From Ceratobasidium sp. AG-K (Eukaryota; Basidiomycota; Agaricomycetes; Cantharellales; Ceratobasidiaceae), in contig JAWNGF010000002.1 in NCBI GenBank assembly GCA_037039685.1, positions 2,294,001 to 2,358,000 of the forward strand: a stretch of 64,000 nt of DNA, written 5' to 3'. How positions within the stretch are numbered: the stretch's first letter is position 1; every line of letters starts with the position of its first letter. Below, in pieces: positions 1 through 11,396 of the stretch. The position numbers were made by a program, and so were the translations under genes. The notes under the pieces are model-generated. The model was not told where the DNA came from. It did not search any database and was given only the letters and a program-made list of their open reading frames with translations.

Positions 1-1405
1 ATGCACTCGCATTCGAAGCAGTCGCGTAAATTCGGTCGTTACGTACCCGGTGGGCCGAGCAGTCGCATATCGCTACACGAGGCTTGGTTTCATGTCGAAA
101 TGCATGGCAGGCTTGCGCGGGTCAATTCTAAACTCAGATGCTGCACGCTCCAACATTGATCTTCAACAAGATGCACAGAAGCCTTGGTCGCCTAAATGGT
201 ATTTAGTGGTTACCCTTCCAGTACGCTGACGATCGAGCCTGATCATGATCGCACAACATCGCAAGCTCGGGTGTCCTTGCAACACGAGTCGTGGATCATC
301 GTCGTCATAGAGGTTCGCCGAACCGACGGCAATTTGGTGCACACGGCGCCCATGGGAGAAGATAATGGGTGGTTGACCAACCAGCGCACGCGATCTGGCT
401 GTGATGGGCGATCATCACAGGTCAATCACAAACGCTAAAAGTGGGTGGTTTCTAGTTCGAATTTCTAATCGACTTCGCGAAGAACCCAAAACGACATGCG
501 TACCAGGGATGGGAAGGTGCGCATGCACGCGTGAATTGCGACATCACAAATGTACCGCATGTAGACAGCGCATACAAGACTTAGGATCAGTCATCTTGTG
601 GTGCGCTGAGCAAGCGGTAGTCGGTACGCACCGCTGAAATTGCGTTGGTGAGAAATAGCCGACGGGTAAGCATATAAACAGCGACCCCGGGGACTGCAAT
701 CAAGCATTGACGTCAAGCGCGCGTGCCCGCCAGGTTCCTGGCGCTGCCCCTATTTGGTCATGTGGCATTGCGCCCAATATCCACACCAACGGCGAAGAGT
801 GCGTCAACAGCGGGCACAAGGACAGTGTGGGACATCGGGAAACGAGCAGTGGACTGTATCGGGAACACGCAAGTGCAGGGTGCAGCCGGGTACCATGCGA
901 TGCGAGCCGTAAGCATCATTGTACATCATGATGACAATTCGTAGAGCAATTCGTCCTGAAATTTACCCAACTTGTCCGTGTGACAATTGCGCCAAGTTAC
1001 CGGAAAATGGTTATCCCGAGCGTGCCACGAGGCAACCGAGCCAATGTTAGAGTTATTGTTGTAGGATGTAAGCAGATGATACATGTACAGATGATGCCAA
1101 AGGCGCAACAAAAGGTGACAGACAGCGGGATGCATAGAAAAAGAACGGACCAAGACGGATAAAGAATAAAAGGGTGGACAGGATCAAACACGATCCTGTT
1201 CAGAACGTAAGAGCAAAGGAATATAAAAACAAATTCCACAATGGCCAAAGCGATTTTGGAAAAGAAATGAGAAAATTAGATATCAAAGCTGGAGGAGGGT
1301 GTAACTTAGAGAAAGCCAAATGAGTGGGAGCGAGTCCGGGCGTGCTTGGTCTGATGCGATACAGTGATGAGGTACGAAGAGGAAATCCGAGCTCGTGCAA
1401 GGCGT
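1..1405. other. No gene recognised (left edge)
   Basis: Only short open frames without recognisable domains or consistent splice structure are seen on either strand. The right end is probably the 3' flank of the Hsp20-like gene on the minus strand. I see no RNA gene or mobile-element signature here. Confidence 0.5.
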
Positions 1406-2195
1406 CTAATAGTTGCCTAATCTATATCCGGGAATGCGCTTCACGGTCACTCTTAAAACACCCGACTCGAAGTTAGCGTGGACGGAGCTCATGTCGGCGT
1501 CGCGGTCAAATTGCCATAGCCATTCGTACCGACCTGTGGGCGGAGTTTAGTGACCCACAATAGGCCGGGAACGCATCGGGGCCAGGACACTCACAGTCTT
1601 TTTCCATGTCCCACCGGTCCGCGACTATTACCAATGCGTTTCCCTTCTTTGCCGAAATCGTGATGCACTCTGGGTGAAAGCCGCAGCCGAGATGTGCGAC
1701 CAGCGAGTAGGTTGTTGGTGAGGCCTGCACCTCTGGTTGCACCCGTTGGTCCTCTGTGGGTGACCGTGATCCCCGGATGGTGACGATAGGGATCTGTGGG
1801 CTCGAGGGGGATGGTGACCGCGAGTTGGCGAGATGAGGAAAGTAGGAGCTCATGCCGGATCCGCTGGCCTGTGGAACAGCTGTGGAATGGGACATGTTTT
1901 CGTCAGACGAGTCAGGCGTAGACGCGTTGGAGTGTGGCGGGGAAGTGGTATGGGGGGGGGTAGGATAGCGGGAGTGCGGTTTGGGGGAAGCACAGGAAGG
2001 TACCCCATCTGAAGACCCGTATGCGCGACACTGGTTTCCGCCTGGACGAAATGAGCTGGGTCGAGGGAGGGTTGGCTGACACCTACCTGCGTAGCCGTGT
2101 GTGTCGGAGATCGGTCTGCTCTGACCGCTGCTGCAGCCGTAGAGGGCACCGGGGGATGTTGTGCCGCGCGAGAAGGGAGGTCGGACAGTAGACAT
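1406..2195 (-). CDS. Hsp20/alpha-crystallin-like protein with Ser/Pro-rich N-terminus
   Basis: The C-terminal part reads as a small-heat-shock-like beta-sandwich domain: FHPECITISAKKG, then VADRWDMEKDC, then after a 61-nt intron (1534-1594, gtgagt...cacag) RYEWLWQFDRDADMSS and the closing strand GVLRVTVKRIPGY, matching the GVL x V x V pattern of alpha-crystallin domains. The protein stops at 1406. The N-terminal half is low-complexity Ser/Pro/Thr-rich and may hold one more intron near 2090, so its exact exon structure is unsure. The start at 2195 (MSTVRPPF) is the first methionine that fits. Such Hsp20-like proteins with disordered N-termini occur as hypothetical proteins in Agaricomycetes. 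A holdase role is inferred from the fold only. It is divergent from the dehydrogenase gene starting at 2633. Confidence 0.65.
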
Positions 2196-2632
2196 GATCG
2201 TGAGGGATATTTTCGTGGTAGATGGTCGTCCGAAAGAACAGACGGGCCGAAGCTGGATAAGGAAGAAGCCGGAATGAGGTAGTGGGGAGAAGGGGTCCGA
2301 AGGTGGGATCCTCAGACACAGGCAAACAAGAAAGGCAATTGCGAGTGGGCGTGGCAATCGTGAGTCCGCGGGATGTGTTCCACAGCGACGAGGGCTTGTC
2401 CGCTGGTGGGCGTGCGCAAGCAGACGTCTCAACCCGGCCACACCGTACAGGGGCCATCTGTCAGAAGCCAAAAGCACGTTAAGGGCAGGCGCCACACACA
2501 CAAGGACCCCACAGACCCCCATGACACGCACGGAAACACCCAGCTGACTCAGCGTCACGTGCGCGCACGGATCATGCCCCGCGTGATCGAGCGCGCTTGC
2601 CGCACCGACGACAGCGACCCAAAGGCGACACG
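2196..2632. promoter_or_regulatory. Divergent intergenic/promoter region
   Basis: This 437-bp gap separates the starts of the Hsp20-like gene (minus) and the dehydrogenase gene (plus), so it should hold both promoters and 5' UTRs. No clear TATA box was seen. Open frames crossing it appear to be chance extensions of the neighbouring genes. Confidence 0.45.
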
Positions 2633-4108
2633 ATGAGGCCGACGCTGAGGCTGTTCAACTCGATGCTGCGCACATCGTCGCGCCCACCACAGACCCTCGG
2701 ATTCATCGGCTTGGGTCAGGTCAGTCCGATATTACCCCTCCAGAGAAGCGAGCTCTAATGAGAGTAGATGGGGTTGAATATGGCCGACAATCTTTTCACT
2801 CGCATGGCCACGGCCTATACCGAGGGGTCCACGGCAGATAGCAGCAAGCCCCCAGTGTTCCTCGTTTGTGACGTGAACGTGATCACAGCCGACACCTTTG
2901 CTCGCGATGTAGCCACGCGATTCCCGGGTGTCCTTGTTGAAGTCGCAGAGTCTCCAGCCCAGTAAGCACCAGCGGCGTTTTAGGTCATCCAAATGACTGG
3001 ACGCGTACATAGATTGGCCCGGCGTGCAGATACCATTTTCACGATGCTTCCATCTTCCCCGCAGGTCAAGGACGTGTATCTAGGAGATAAAGGTATCCTG
3101 CAGGGTATTAATGAACGGGAAGAGCGTGTAGAATCCCTTTGTGTCGATTCGACTACACTAGGTATACTTGCCCATCAATATCGAGTTCATTAACCGAGAC
3201 TTGTACTAGACGTAGACGTCGCTAAGGATGTTGCCGCTCAGGTCGAGGCGACAGGTGCTAGCATGGTCGATGCCCCAGTGTCAGGAGGTGCGCTCATTAT
3301 CTACATCTAAATACTACTTACGAACAGTTGTAAAGGCGTTGTTGGCGCTAGAGCAGCAACGCTGTCGTTCATGGTTGGGGGCTCCGAAGCAGGATACAAG
3401 CGCGCTCACCCATACCTTTCCCACATGGGTCGCAACATTATTCACTGTGGACCAGCAGGCTCGGGCCTCACAGCCAAGGTAAGGTCTAGCGCCCAGTGCC
3501 CTGGTCCGGCTTGTGACGTTGTCCACAGATCTGCAACAACCTGCTCCTAGGCATCCAACAAATCGCGGTTGCCGAAGCCATGCTGTTGGGCACTCGACTT
3601 GGCCTCGACCCTGCAATGCTGGCAGGAGTCATCAACACCTCGACTGGTATGTTTCAGCCCATGCTCCAACGCCCCCGTGCATATACTCACTTTGTCGGGC
3701 CAGGTCGATGCTGGCCGTCCGAGGTCAACAACCCAGTTCCAGGGTCATTGCCTGGCAAGTCGCCACCGTGTGAAAGGGAGTACCACGGTAAGCCCACTTT
3801 TACACAGACGTATATATGACATAATAACACCCTCGGCCCCGAACGCGAATCGGAAGGTGGATTTGCGGCCAAGCTAATGCAAAAGGTCCGTTAGCCAATT
3901 CGCATACACCCGAATCTAACCCGTACCTCAGGACATGGCTCTGGCTCAACACGCCGCCTCGACCGTTAGCACGCCACTCCCACTCGGCGATGCAGCCCAA
4001 TCGATCTATACTCAGATGAACCAAGACGGGGCACAAAAGTTTGCCGACAGAGATTTCTCAGTCGTATATGAATACCTGCGGAGGCAGGCCGGAGGGAAAC
4101 ATTTGTAA
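2633..4108 (+). CDS. 3-hydroxyisobutyrate dehydrogenase, mitochondrial
   Basis: NAD-dependent oxidation of 3-hydroxyisobutyrate to methylmalonate semialdehyde in valine catabolism, in the mitochondrial matrix. The first exon (2633-2719) encodes a short Arg/Ser-rich presequence ([17 protein letters not shown]) followed directly by the Rossmann motif GFIGLGQMG, split by an intron at 2720-2767. Further family hallmarks in order are TIFTMLPSS, the substrate-loop motif [19 protein letters not shown], and the catalytic-lysine helix GLTAKICNNLL, where K and N of KxxxN are both present. The C-terminus reads [13 protein letters not shown] before the TAA at 4106. About seven short introns join in frame. 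Length and motif order fit a complete enzyme. Exon 2 ends at the GTAAGC near 2963 and resumes as LARRADTIF. Confidence 0.9.
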
Positions 4109-7100
4109 ATAACTCAATCAAGCAGCCAGGGCGTGTGCATCTTGATGGGTCTGGACCTCGATGGTCGATGGAAATGCCCACGAAGAGCCTAGGCTTTTTT
4201 CATAGCAACGGCCCTTTTCGGATGGGTGTTTACTCTATTCTTGCCTTCGAATTGCTGCACGAGCGATACTGGCTACAAGCTCGAGCTTCTTGTCGGTTTC
4301 ATCCTCGAGAGCTCGGTCGGTCGCGGGGAGGTAAAATGATGGGGCTGATTGGTGATCACTGGATTGTGCTTCCGAAACGTGGTGAACCAATCCTAGAGTG
4401 TGGGGATGGGGATGGTGGTGGTGGTCAAGTACTGAAACCAAGTTGCACAGCCTGTGAATCCACCTGACCCTTCGTGCCGGCTGAAATGGGAGCAGGCGTA
4501 CCCATCTCATTCCGTTCATGTCGCGAACACGCGCTCCACGTTGATTTGCCGAACTAGCACATAATAGGTCAATCGTGTGCGCAAAGATTATTGTCCAGCT
4601 TGGTCTAAATTGAAGCGTATATCCCTCATATCGAAAACATTTATTGGGATCAAACCAGCTGTCGGGGCATTCAATTCATGACATGTGTGAACCTTGAACG
4701 TGATATCCTTCATTTCGCTCTGGAGCTGAAAAAGGACTGAGATTGGCAATGATAGGATGTGAGCTCTATCCCGTGCACGCATGGTGCATACGCATATACC
4801 TCCAACCTGTCGCGCCACAGTACGTGGGTGAGACTGCGGGGTTGATCAGTCGCAAGTTAGGCTACGCCTCTTGCGTACTGATCTATTGTCATCTCATATC
4901 CATGTATCACTCGGTAAATCGAGGGTGCACACTCAAAGTTCACTTGCCGCGTGCAAGCATCGCTTTGTTGTGACGGGTCACAAATGTGTATATCCTCCGC
5001 TTATTCATCCAGGACATATCGTTCGAGAGCTCCGGTGTGCGGGTCCCGAGCTGAAGACGGTATATTGTAGACGTGCGGGCATGGCCTGCGTGACCGAGGC
5101 CGAGGGGACGCGGTTTGTGTCGTGAGACCATCGCCGGGATGTAACGATCCGGGATGTAACGAGCTACACTGAGGCTGAAACCGTGGGCTCCCGGCCCTCT
5201 GCAGAACGGTGGGAAGCTCGGGCTGGTGGAAGGCGGCGATAAATACGGAAAATGCACGGAGGGAATACGCGGTCGTATCGGGTCAAATAGAACGGTAGCA
5301 CGCTACAAAGAGGAATACGCAGGCTAGTGTGCGGACAGATCTTTCCTAACCCCCTCCTTCGCTTGAACTCGCCCGAGGGAAATTGAACAACGTGAACTGT
5401 CAGCCACAGAAGCCCGGCGCGACATGTGGCAGTGGGCAGCAAAATAGCGTTCCAGCCACCAGAGGCAACATTTAGCATGTCATTCGTCCCTGGGACGGGC
5501 GCTCTTGCCGATGTACCTCCTGCCGAAGATTAATATTTGGCGTGTTGTCGGCTGGATGAACCCCGTAGCTGAACGAATGGAAATCATGGCGAGGTGCGGC
5601 ATTGGATGTGAGGCCCACGGTCCCATATGTCTGAGACCGATCAAAAAGTCACGGGCGATGCCAATACGAGCGGCATTACACCTGGTACCGTAGAGATTCC
5701 AGACCCGGGATCGCCTTGTCTATGGTTGCAACGTAAAATATTTGATGGGTTTACTATACGTCTGTCAGGATTAGAATGAGACGGATGGAAAGAGTGTATG
5801 CATTGATCGATTGTCATTTCTGAACCCTCAGGGCGCTGAGTTTTAAACGTTATCAGTAGTCTAACACTAAGGCTTGGTCTGTCGATGCGGGTGTCTAGCG
5901 AATGCGTATAGCCTGGTACATCGAGATCGAGACACGAGATGGAAATACTTAGGAACGCGGTTGGTAGCATCAAAACTGAGTAAAGATATAGTGGATGATG
6001 TAGGATAGGTCGATCCCACACAGAAAGCCGATGAGCGTTAAAAAGAGGGTGCGTTCTAACAGATCGGTGCCAAAAATATATGACAGCTACGGCCATGTAA
6101 TGAAGCCACCGTGTTCCGGTAGCATTTCGAAGTGAGTTGTATATTGTCTGAGTTGGCGACATTCCAAGTGGCCTCGGTGATTTAGATATTTCGTATGACC
6201 ATTAGTATTAGGATATTGGAACAGAATAAATCTCTGGTATTCAACATTATACTCAATACATTAGTTGAAAGGAAGCAACGGGACACAAGGCTACGGCATT
6301 CTAGATTGAAGCAGGTACGGCAGTAGCGTTTGAACTCCGCAATGATATGCCTACACACCCTCGATTTTAGCACCGTATTAATTATATATGTAGAGAAATC
6401 TCGGCCTAAGTAGAATGCAATGAAAGGCGGCTGTTAAGAGGTAGTTACGCCAGTTCGACTTGGCAAATATATGCGCTGATAAACGGAAGCTTTCCGCATT
6501 GATAGAGCCATAGACTTGACCAGAAAGGGAATAAATCATACTTTTCGGCCCCGAAAAATGTTTCAAATTTGGGAAGTAAACAAGTTGTCTTGATCAACTT
6601 GTTGCGGATTGGCTGAATTTTATTTCATTTCGACAGGTACTAGTGCAGATAGAAGCCGGTATGATGTAGAACCACCTGTGGCCGCTGTCCATGCTCCAGA
6701 CGTCGGCAAGAGAAGTAATCCGGCTCTTTCGATCGGGTATGAACGCACCGATCGTCAACTCTAACGGACTCTGTCGATCACAAAATCAAGTTACTGAGCT
6801 CGGGATCAGTGAGCGACATCTGCTCCAATCATAACAACATAATCTTTGGTACATCCAAGTGGAGGATGTGCATGGCGGCCGGCCCACCCGACTTGGGCTA
6901 ATGTGACGCAAATCCGCAGGTCCCACTGGGCGTCAATTTGGTGAAATCCACTCCCAGTTTGTCTGGCACCCCTGCCCACGAAGAGCGAACCGTGGCGTGG
7001 CGCCAGTATGCACATGCTCCAAGTAATCACGTCCCCAGCTCCGCGAGGATGCATCATCGGTCGTTATTGGATCGCCACAAAGCAGAGCTAGCTGCAAAAG

Positions 7101-7678
7101 ATCAGGCACTTGGTGAAATTATGACGCAAAGGAGCTGTCTAGCACCGGCTATTGGAGCTGACGTGGGGTGACGCGAGCCGGACTCGACCAGCATGCCTGT
7201 TATATCGGTAAGAGTGGGTAACAAGGTTGACAGTTTGAAGCGGCGGACGTCGGAGACGGGGTGGCTGCTCATGAGAAAGAAGTGGATAGATCGCGATCAA
7301 GGGACAGTCCCGGGCCTCGCTCGTCCGATTGCGTTGCATAGGAACCGCATAGATGTAAGAGAGCATGAAGCTGAAGGGGGGATGACAGCAAGTCTGGTTG
7401 CAATCGCGGTTGCAATGACAACAGCGATTCGGACCGGGCTCGCGCAGTATGCCGGGACTGGGGAGAAGCACAAGGAGACGAGGGCTTGGAGTCGGGGAGC
7501 TGATGGTTGTGCACTGCTGACAAATCATGAATCTTGAAAATGTTTCAGCTGACGTCCCAAACGAGGGCGCGACCCTGGGGCACCGAAGCCCCTGCGGGCG
7601 GGCTTTACATATACACTGTATCTGATCCACCACTACCATCTCCCCCTCTCCCTCGACTCGGTTAATTACACGCCCACC
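4109..7678. other. Long gene-poor stretch, no gene recognised
   Basis: About 3.6 kb without a protein I can support. The longest open frames (minus 5641-6162, minus 7139-7639, plus 7193-7537) have no recognisable motifs, transmembrane pattern or splice continuity. The part around 6180-6640 is visibly AT-rich. The last 100 bp before 7679 are pyrimidine-rich and look like the 5' UTR of the next gene. Confidence 0.5.
5134..5163 (+). repeat. Short 15-bp tandem duplication
   Basis: The unit ccgggatgtaacga plus one base is repeated head to tail (5134-5148 and 5149-5163). It lies in the gene-poor stretch and has no evident function. Confidence 0.7.
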
Positions 7679-9433
7679 ATGTCCAAACCGAATGTTCTTA
7701 TCCTTGGTGCGTCGTCGTCGTCACACCTTGTCGCGTGCTAACCGAAGAGCGTCTCTTTCCGATCGTGTCCATCGCTTTCATGAACGCAGGAGGAATGAAT
7801 CAGTGTGCCAAGGCACTCATCACTTACCTTGTTCCAGAGAATGGAGAGCCTCTCGTCTCGGTATGATATGCCCTTAAACCCGCGACTTTCTGGATCCTGA
7901 CGAATCTGAGTAGAGCGTGCGCGTGGCCGACAAGGTTTCCGTTGCCCCTCCCACCACCTATCTCGGCTCTGGTGTCAAGCGAGCATTACAAAATCCCATC
8001 GTAGAGTACAAACAGGCAAATCTTCGAATTCCAGGTAAGCCCAGTCTGGGCCGTCCCACTCGCGTTATTCATTCGTGTGTTAGCCGTCGTTGCAAGCGTG
8101 TTCGATCCTTCAGAGGGTAAAGAACCTTTTAGTTACGTATTTGACTGCACGGGAGAGATGTCTTGGAATCGAGAGGACCCGGTAAGCACCTACTACAGTG
8201 CACTATAGCTGCATCCTAACGTCTGGCCACCGAATGATTCGCTCAGGTCCAAATTGATTTCACTTGCTCGGTTGCTTATTTGATCGGCACAGAAGCCGCT
8301 CGACGGGGAGTCAAGGCGTTCGTCCGAGTCACACACCCATTCTACGATACATCTGCTGAAAAGGTAAGTTGGTAGTGTGGCAGGATAGCAGAATTTGACA
8401 CTTGTTTACTAGGTTATCCACGATGAGAAAGACAAGGTGAAGCCCTTGGGCACTCGGGGAACCTGGTGGCATGAAGCCCTTCGCATTCTCGCTTCCATCA
8501 AAGAGTGCGTTTGCCACTTTTCTTGTCGGGGTATGTTCTAACGTCTTGTCTTTAGTTTGAACCTGGTAATATTGCGAGTCGGTGCGATTTATGGACCGGG
8601 TAACAACTGGGGCATTAGTGGGTTTTAGGTTAAACGTCATATTGTCTCAAAGCTCACAAGGATTACTGCCAGTAACTCCTCGCATCGCGTTAGGGCCTGT
8701 CTACAAGCATCTTGGAATGGAAATGAAGTACCTTTGGAGCGGTGGCCTCCGACTTAATACTATTCACGTCGAGGATGTAGCCGGGGCGGCCTGGGCATGT
8801 GCTGAATGGATGGCCGCACGAGGTCGTGCTCAAGCAGACGCGGAAGCCGGGGAAGAGTTACATTTCTTCAACGACAAGTCCAAGTGTTCACAGGTCACGG
8901 GTATGCCGGCGGCGACTGATGTGCCGGTCGCGCCCTTGTTCAATTTGGTGCGTCTAGAGCCTTACTTCCGATGATTGCAGAACGTTTATCACTGTTCCAG
9001 GTCGACGATTCAGATTCAACACAACAGACGATTGGCCATCTCGTTGCCGGTATGTTTGATATCAAGTTCGGGTTTCATGGATTTTTCATGAACACGTTAG
9101 CCAAGGTGGATTAGTTCAACTCCGTGAGTCTTACATTACTGACGGTTGCCCTGGTAGGTCGATCTTGAAAGCATGATCCAAGACATCAACGATATGCATG
9201 TTTCTACCTGGTTCACCTTGTGCCAAGAATCTAAACCTCCGATTCCCCCGACCGGTCCTATTTCCTTATTCAACGAGGCGCACTCGTTTGGAATGCACTC
9301 GGTCGCATACTCGAATGCCAAATTCAAGCGTGTTATCGGCTACACCCTTTTGCACCCGCTATTTAACCGCAAAGAGGTAGAAGATACGATTGAAAGCTTC
9401 CGCGCAGAGGGCAACTGGCCTAATAGCTACTAG
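7679..9433 (+). CDS. NAD-dependent epimerase/dehydratase-like protein (extended SDR)
   Basis: The N-terminus MSKPNVLILGG begins a Rossmann beta-alpha unit, but the usual GxxGxxG is reduced to GGMNQCAKAL after splicing of the first intron. Later segments fit extended short-chain dehydrogenases: VASVFDPSEGKEPFSYVFD, GTEAARRGVKAFVRVTHPF, GTWWHEALR, LVILRVGAIYGPG and INTIHVEDVAGAAWACAEW-like sequence after about 8750. The final exon (from about 9157) ends RAEGNWPNSY at the TAG of 9433. There are about nine exons. The substrate is unknown; fungal relatives are annotated as NAD(P)-binding or NAD-dependent epimerase/dehydratase. It converges on TFB3, leaving only 284 bp for both 3' UTRs. Confidence 0.75.
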
Positions 9434-9717
9434 ACCTTCACGTTCGCTGCTGAGGGATTCATACATGTGGTCCTGTCCAATTTTGGTTCTCAACGCGCTG
9501 AAGCTGTTTATTCTTTCTCGTCTGGCTGTTATAGTACTACACGTCCGCAGGTTGTCTGTTGTAATCGGGCATATAGCAATGCTCATGTACATCTGTTAAT
9601 AAATGGAAGCAATTTATTTTAGCATCCGTAGCTGCAAAGCAAGTATCTCCGCTCTGGTCGAGTCGAACCTGAAAACCGAGTGGCGCGCTGGGTATTTCGG
9701 GGAGGTATGATAGTACA
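9434..9717. other. Convergent 3' flanks
   Basis: The 3' ends of the epimerase-like gene (plus) and TFB3 (minus) face each other here. Nothing else is seen. Confidence 0.5.
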
Positions 9718-11106
9718 TTACGTGGATGAGACAACCTCTGTATTGTTGATATGCGGCAGGGTCGACGCAGCTTCCCCACGCAAGGGGGGAATATCAAGGC
9801 CTAGCACCCCACAGCTAATAGCCCTACTCCACGCCTGCTCAATGATATATCCACCGGCACGCATTACCCCACGAGGATCCGTACGGACGCCGACGGACAG
9901 CGCGTCGTCATATGATTCTTTGAGTGTGAATCGGTGTGTCTCTGCTGACCATGAATCCGTGATCGGAACATGCGGGACGTCTACCGCGGCTTCGGCACGC
10001 GCTGCAGCTTTCGCGCGAAGCAATGCAGAGGAAGGAATTGCCGACCCAGGGTTGCGTAGGGCTTCACGATGTCGCTGTTGTGCTTTGGCTTTGGCCAAAA
10101 CACGCTCTGCCGGAGCGTTGCTCGATTCCTACCGGCGGGGTCAGAACTCGGGGGGAACGAGACTGAAACAAGTGCAACTGAGGCATACCAGTTGATTAAT
10201 GAGCTCCAGTTTACTCCGTTCTCGTTCGCGCTCGGCCTCTTCTTCTGCACGGCGAGCCTCTTCGGCCCGTTGTTGTCGATCCAAACGCTCGCGTTCCTCA
10301 ATGTCTCGCAGGTTTGCGGCTTCTCGAGCTGCTCGTTGTTCGTTCATTTCAATAATTGCTGCGTTGGCGGCCCGGTGTTCGGCAATTTTCGCCTCGGTCG
10401 CCGCGACATCGATGTCGTTAATGAGATTGAAGGCTGTTACATGAGCGATTAGGGGTTGCAGTTGGATCAAGAAGCTAGGAATTGACATGCCAATGGTCTC
10501 TACTTCCTCCAAATAATCGTTGTACTCATGGAGGTCCTCAAAGTCTTCTAACCGCTTGTTGAAACTGTGCATCGCGTGGGCATAGAATCCGAGGTACACA
10601 CTGGGTTAACGTACTGTTTGGCGATGCGGCGACGTACGGCTACTTCCTTCTCGACACCCAAGTCTTCGAATGTTTGAGCCATGAAACCCATTTTCCGGAT
10701 CACGGTTTTGCAGGTTGGACATGGTGCAGGTCCGAGTGTAAATAATCGATCGATACATGATTCACACCTAGTTATAACATGCGTTAAAACATAGCCGAAC
10801 CGGTGTCGCTAGAAGTTATTCACATCCTGTGATAACATGTGCTCACCAAGAGTCGGAGCTTGGGATTTAAAAACCGGTCACTTCGACAGAGTGGGCACAC
10901 GTCGTCATCTGACTAGGTTCTGGTGTGAGTGTGAAACCGGTTGTGCAGGTGTGTTGGCGTACCTTGAATTCAACTGTTTTCCCACTTAGGTCTTTTACGC
11001 CGTTGATTGTCAATGGAGCTGCCTTTGTGGCTGGGGCAGGGGATGCGCGGGAGGAGGTCCCGCTGTTACTTTTGCCAGTATTGAGCCAGCTGAACTTTTT
11101 CGACAT
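9718..11106 (-). CDS. TFB3: TFIIH/CAK assembly factor TFB3/MAT1 (RING finger)
   Basis: Subunit linking the CDK-activating kinase to core TFIIH in transcription initiation and nucleotide-excision repair; nuclear. The N-terminal RING is assembled over short introns: DDDVCPLCRSDRF, NPKLRLLVSTCYHRM, CESCIDRLFTLGPAPCPTC, then RKMGFMAQTFEDLGVEKEV, the diagnostic MAT1 continuation. A coiled, charged middle follows (FNKRLEDFEDLHEYNDYLEEV, then EERERLDRQQRAEEARRAEE-type sequence) and a C-terminal part ending NNTEVVSST at 9718. The 5' exon (start 11106, MSKKFSWLNTGK) joins in phase to SDDDVCPLC if the acceptor is the CTAG just before tcagatgacg; this basidiomycete-like N-terminal extension is the least certain part. 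RAD2, a partner in the same repair pathway, lies 20 kb downstream, probably by chance. Confidence 0.88.
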
Positions 11107-11396
11107 GGTTTGCCGATGGTCTTAATTAGGTTGTAATAAGATACGGAAGCAAGAGGCGGAGTAGGCGAGGAGGTTATGGTGTCGCAGGAGCAAAGATTGA
11201 GCCTTGGACGATATACGAGTGTGGTCCCTTTCAGAACGAGATGAATAGTTCAGCCCGGTCGTGGTACGTGTCTCTGGTAGCCACTTGCGAGTCGGGAGCA
11301 AGTTGGCGCTTGCCTTCCCCCACGTGATGGCTGGTTGCTTCCCAAACATCTGGTTATCCTTCTTTGTTACCAACGACGATTACTCCCAACCCGAAG
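11107..11396. promoter_or_regulatory. Divergent promoter region TFB3 / acidic protein
   Basis: A 290-bp gap between two divergent starts. It must hold both core promoters; no TATA box stands out. Confidence 0.4.

Noticed and set aside
5641..6162. 173-codon minus-strand frame
   Set aside because: No motif, no plausible splice partners, and residue composition looks random.
7139..7639. 166-codon minus-strand frame
   Set aside because: No recognisable domain; overlaps a similar-length plus frame and the leader of the epimerase-like gene.
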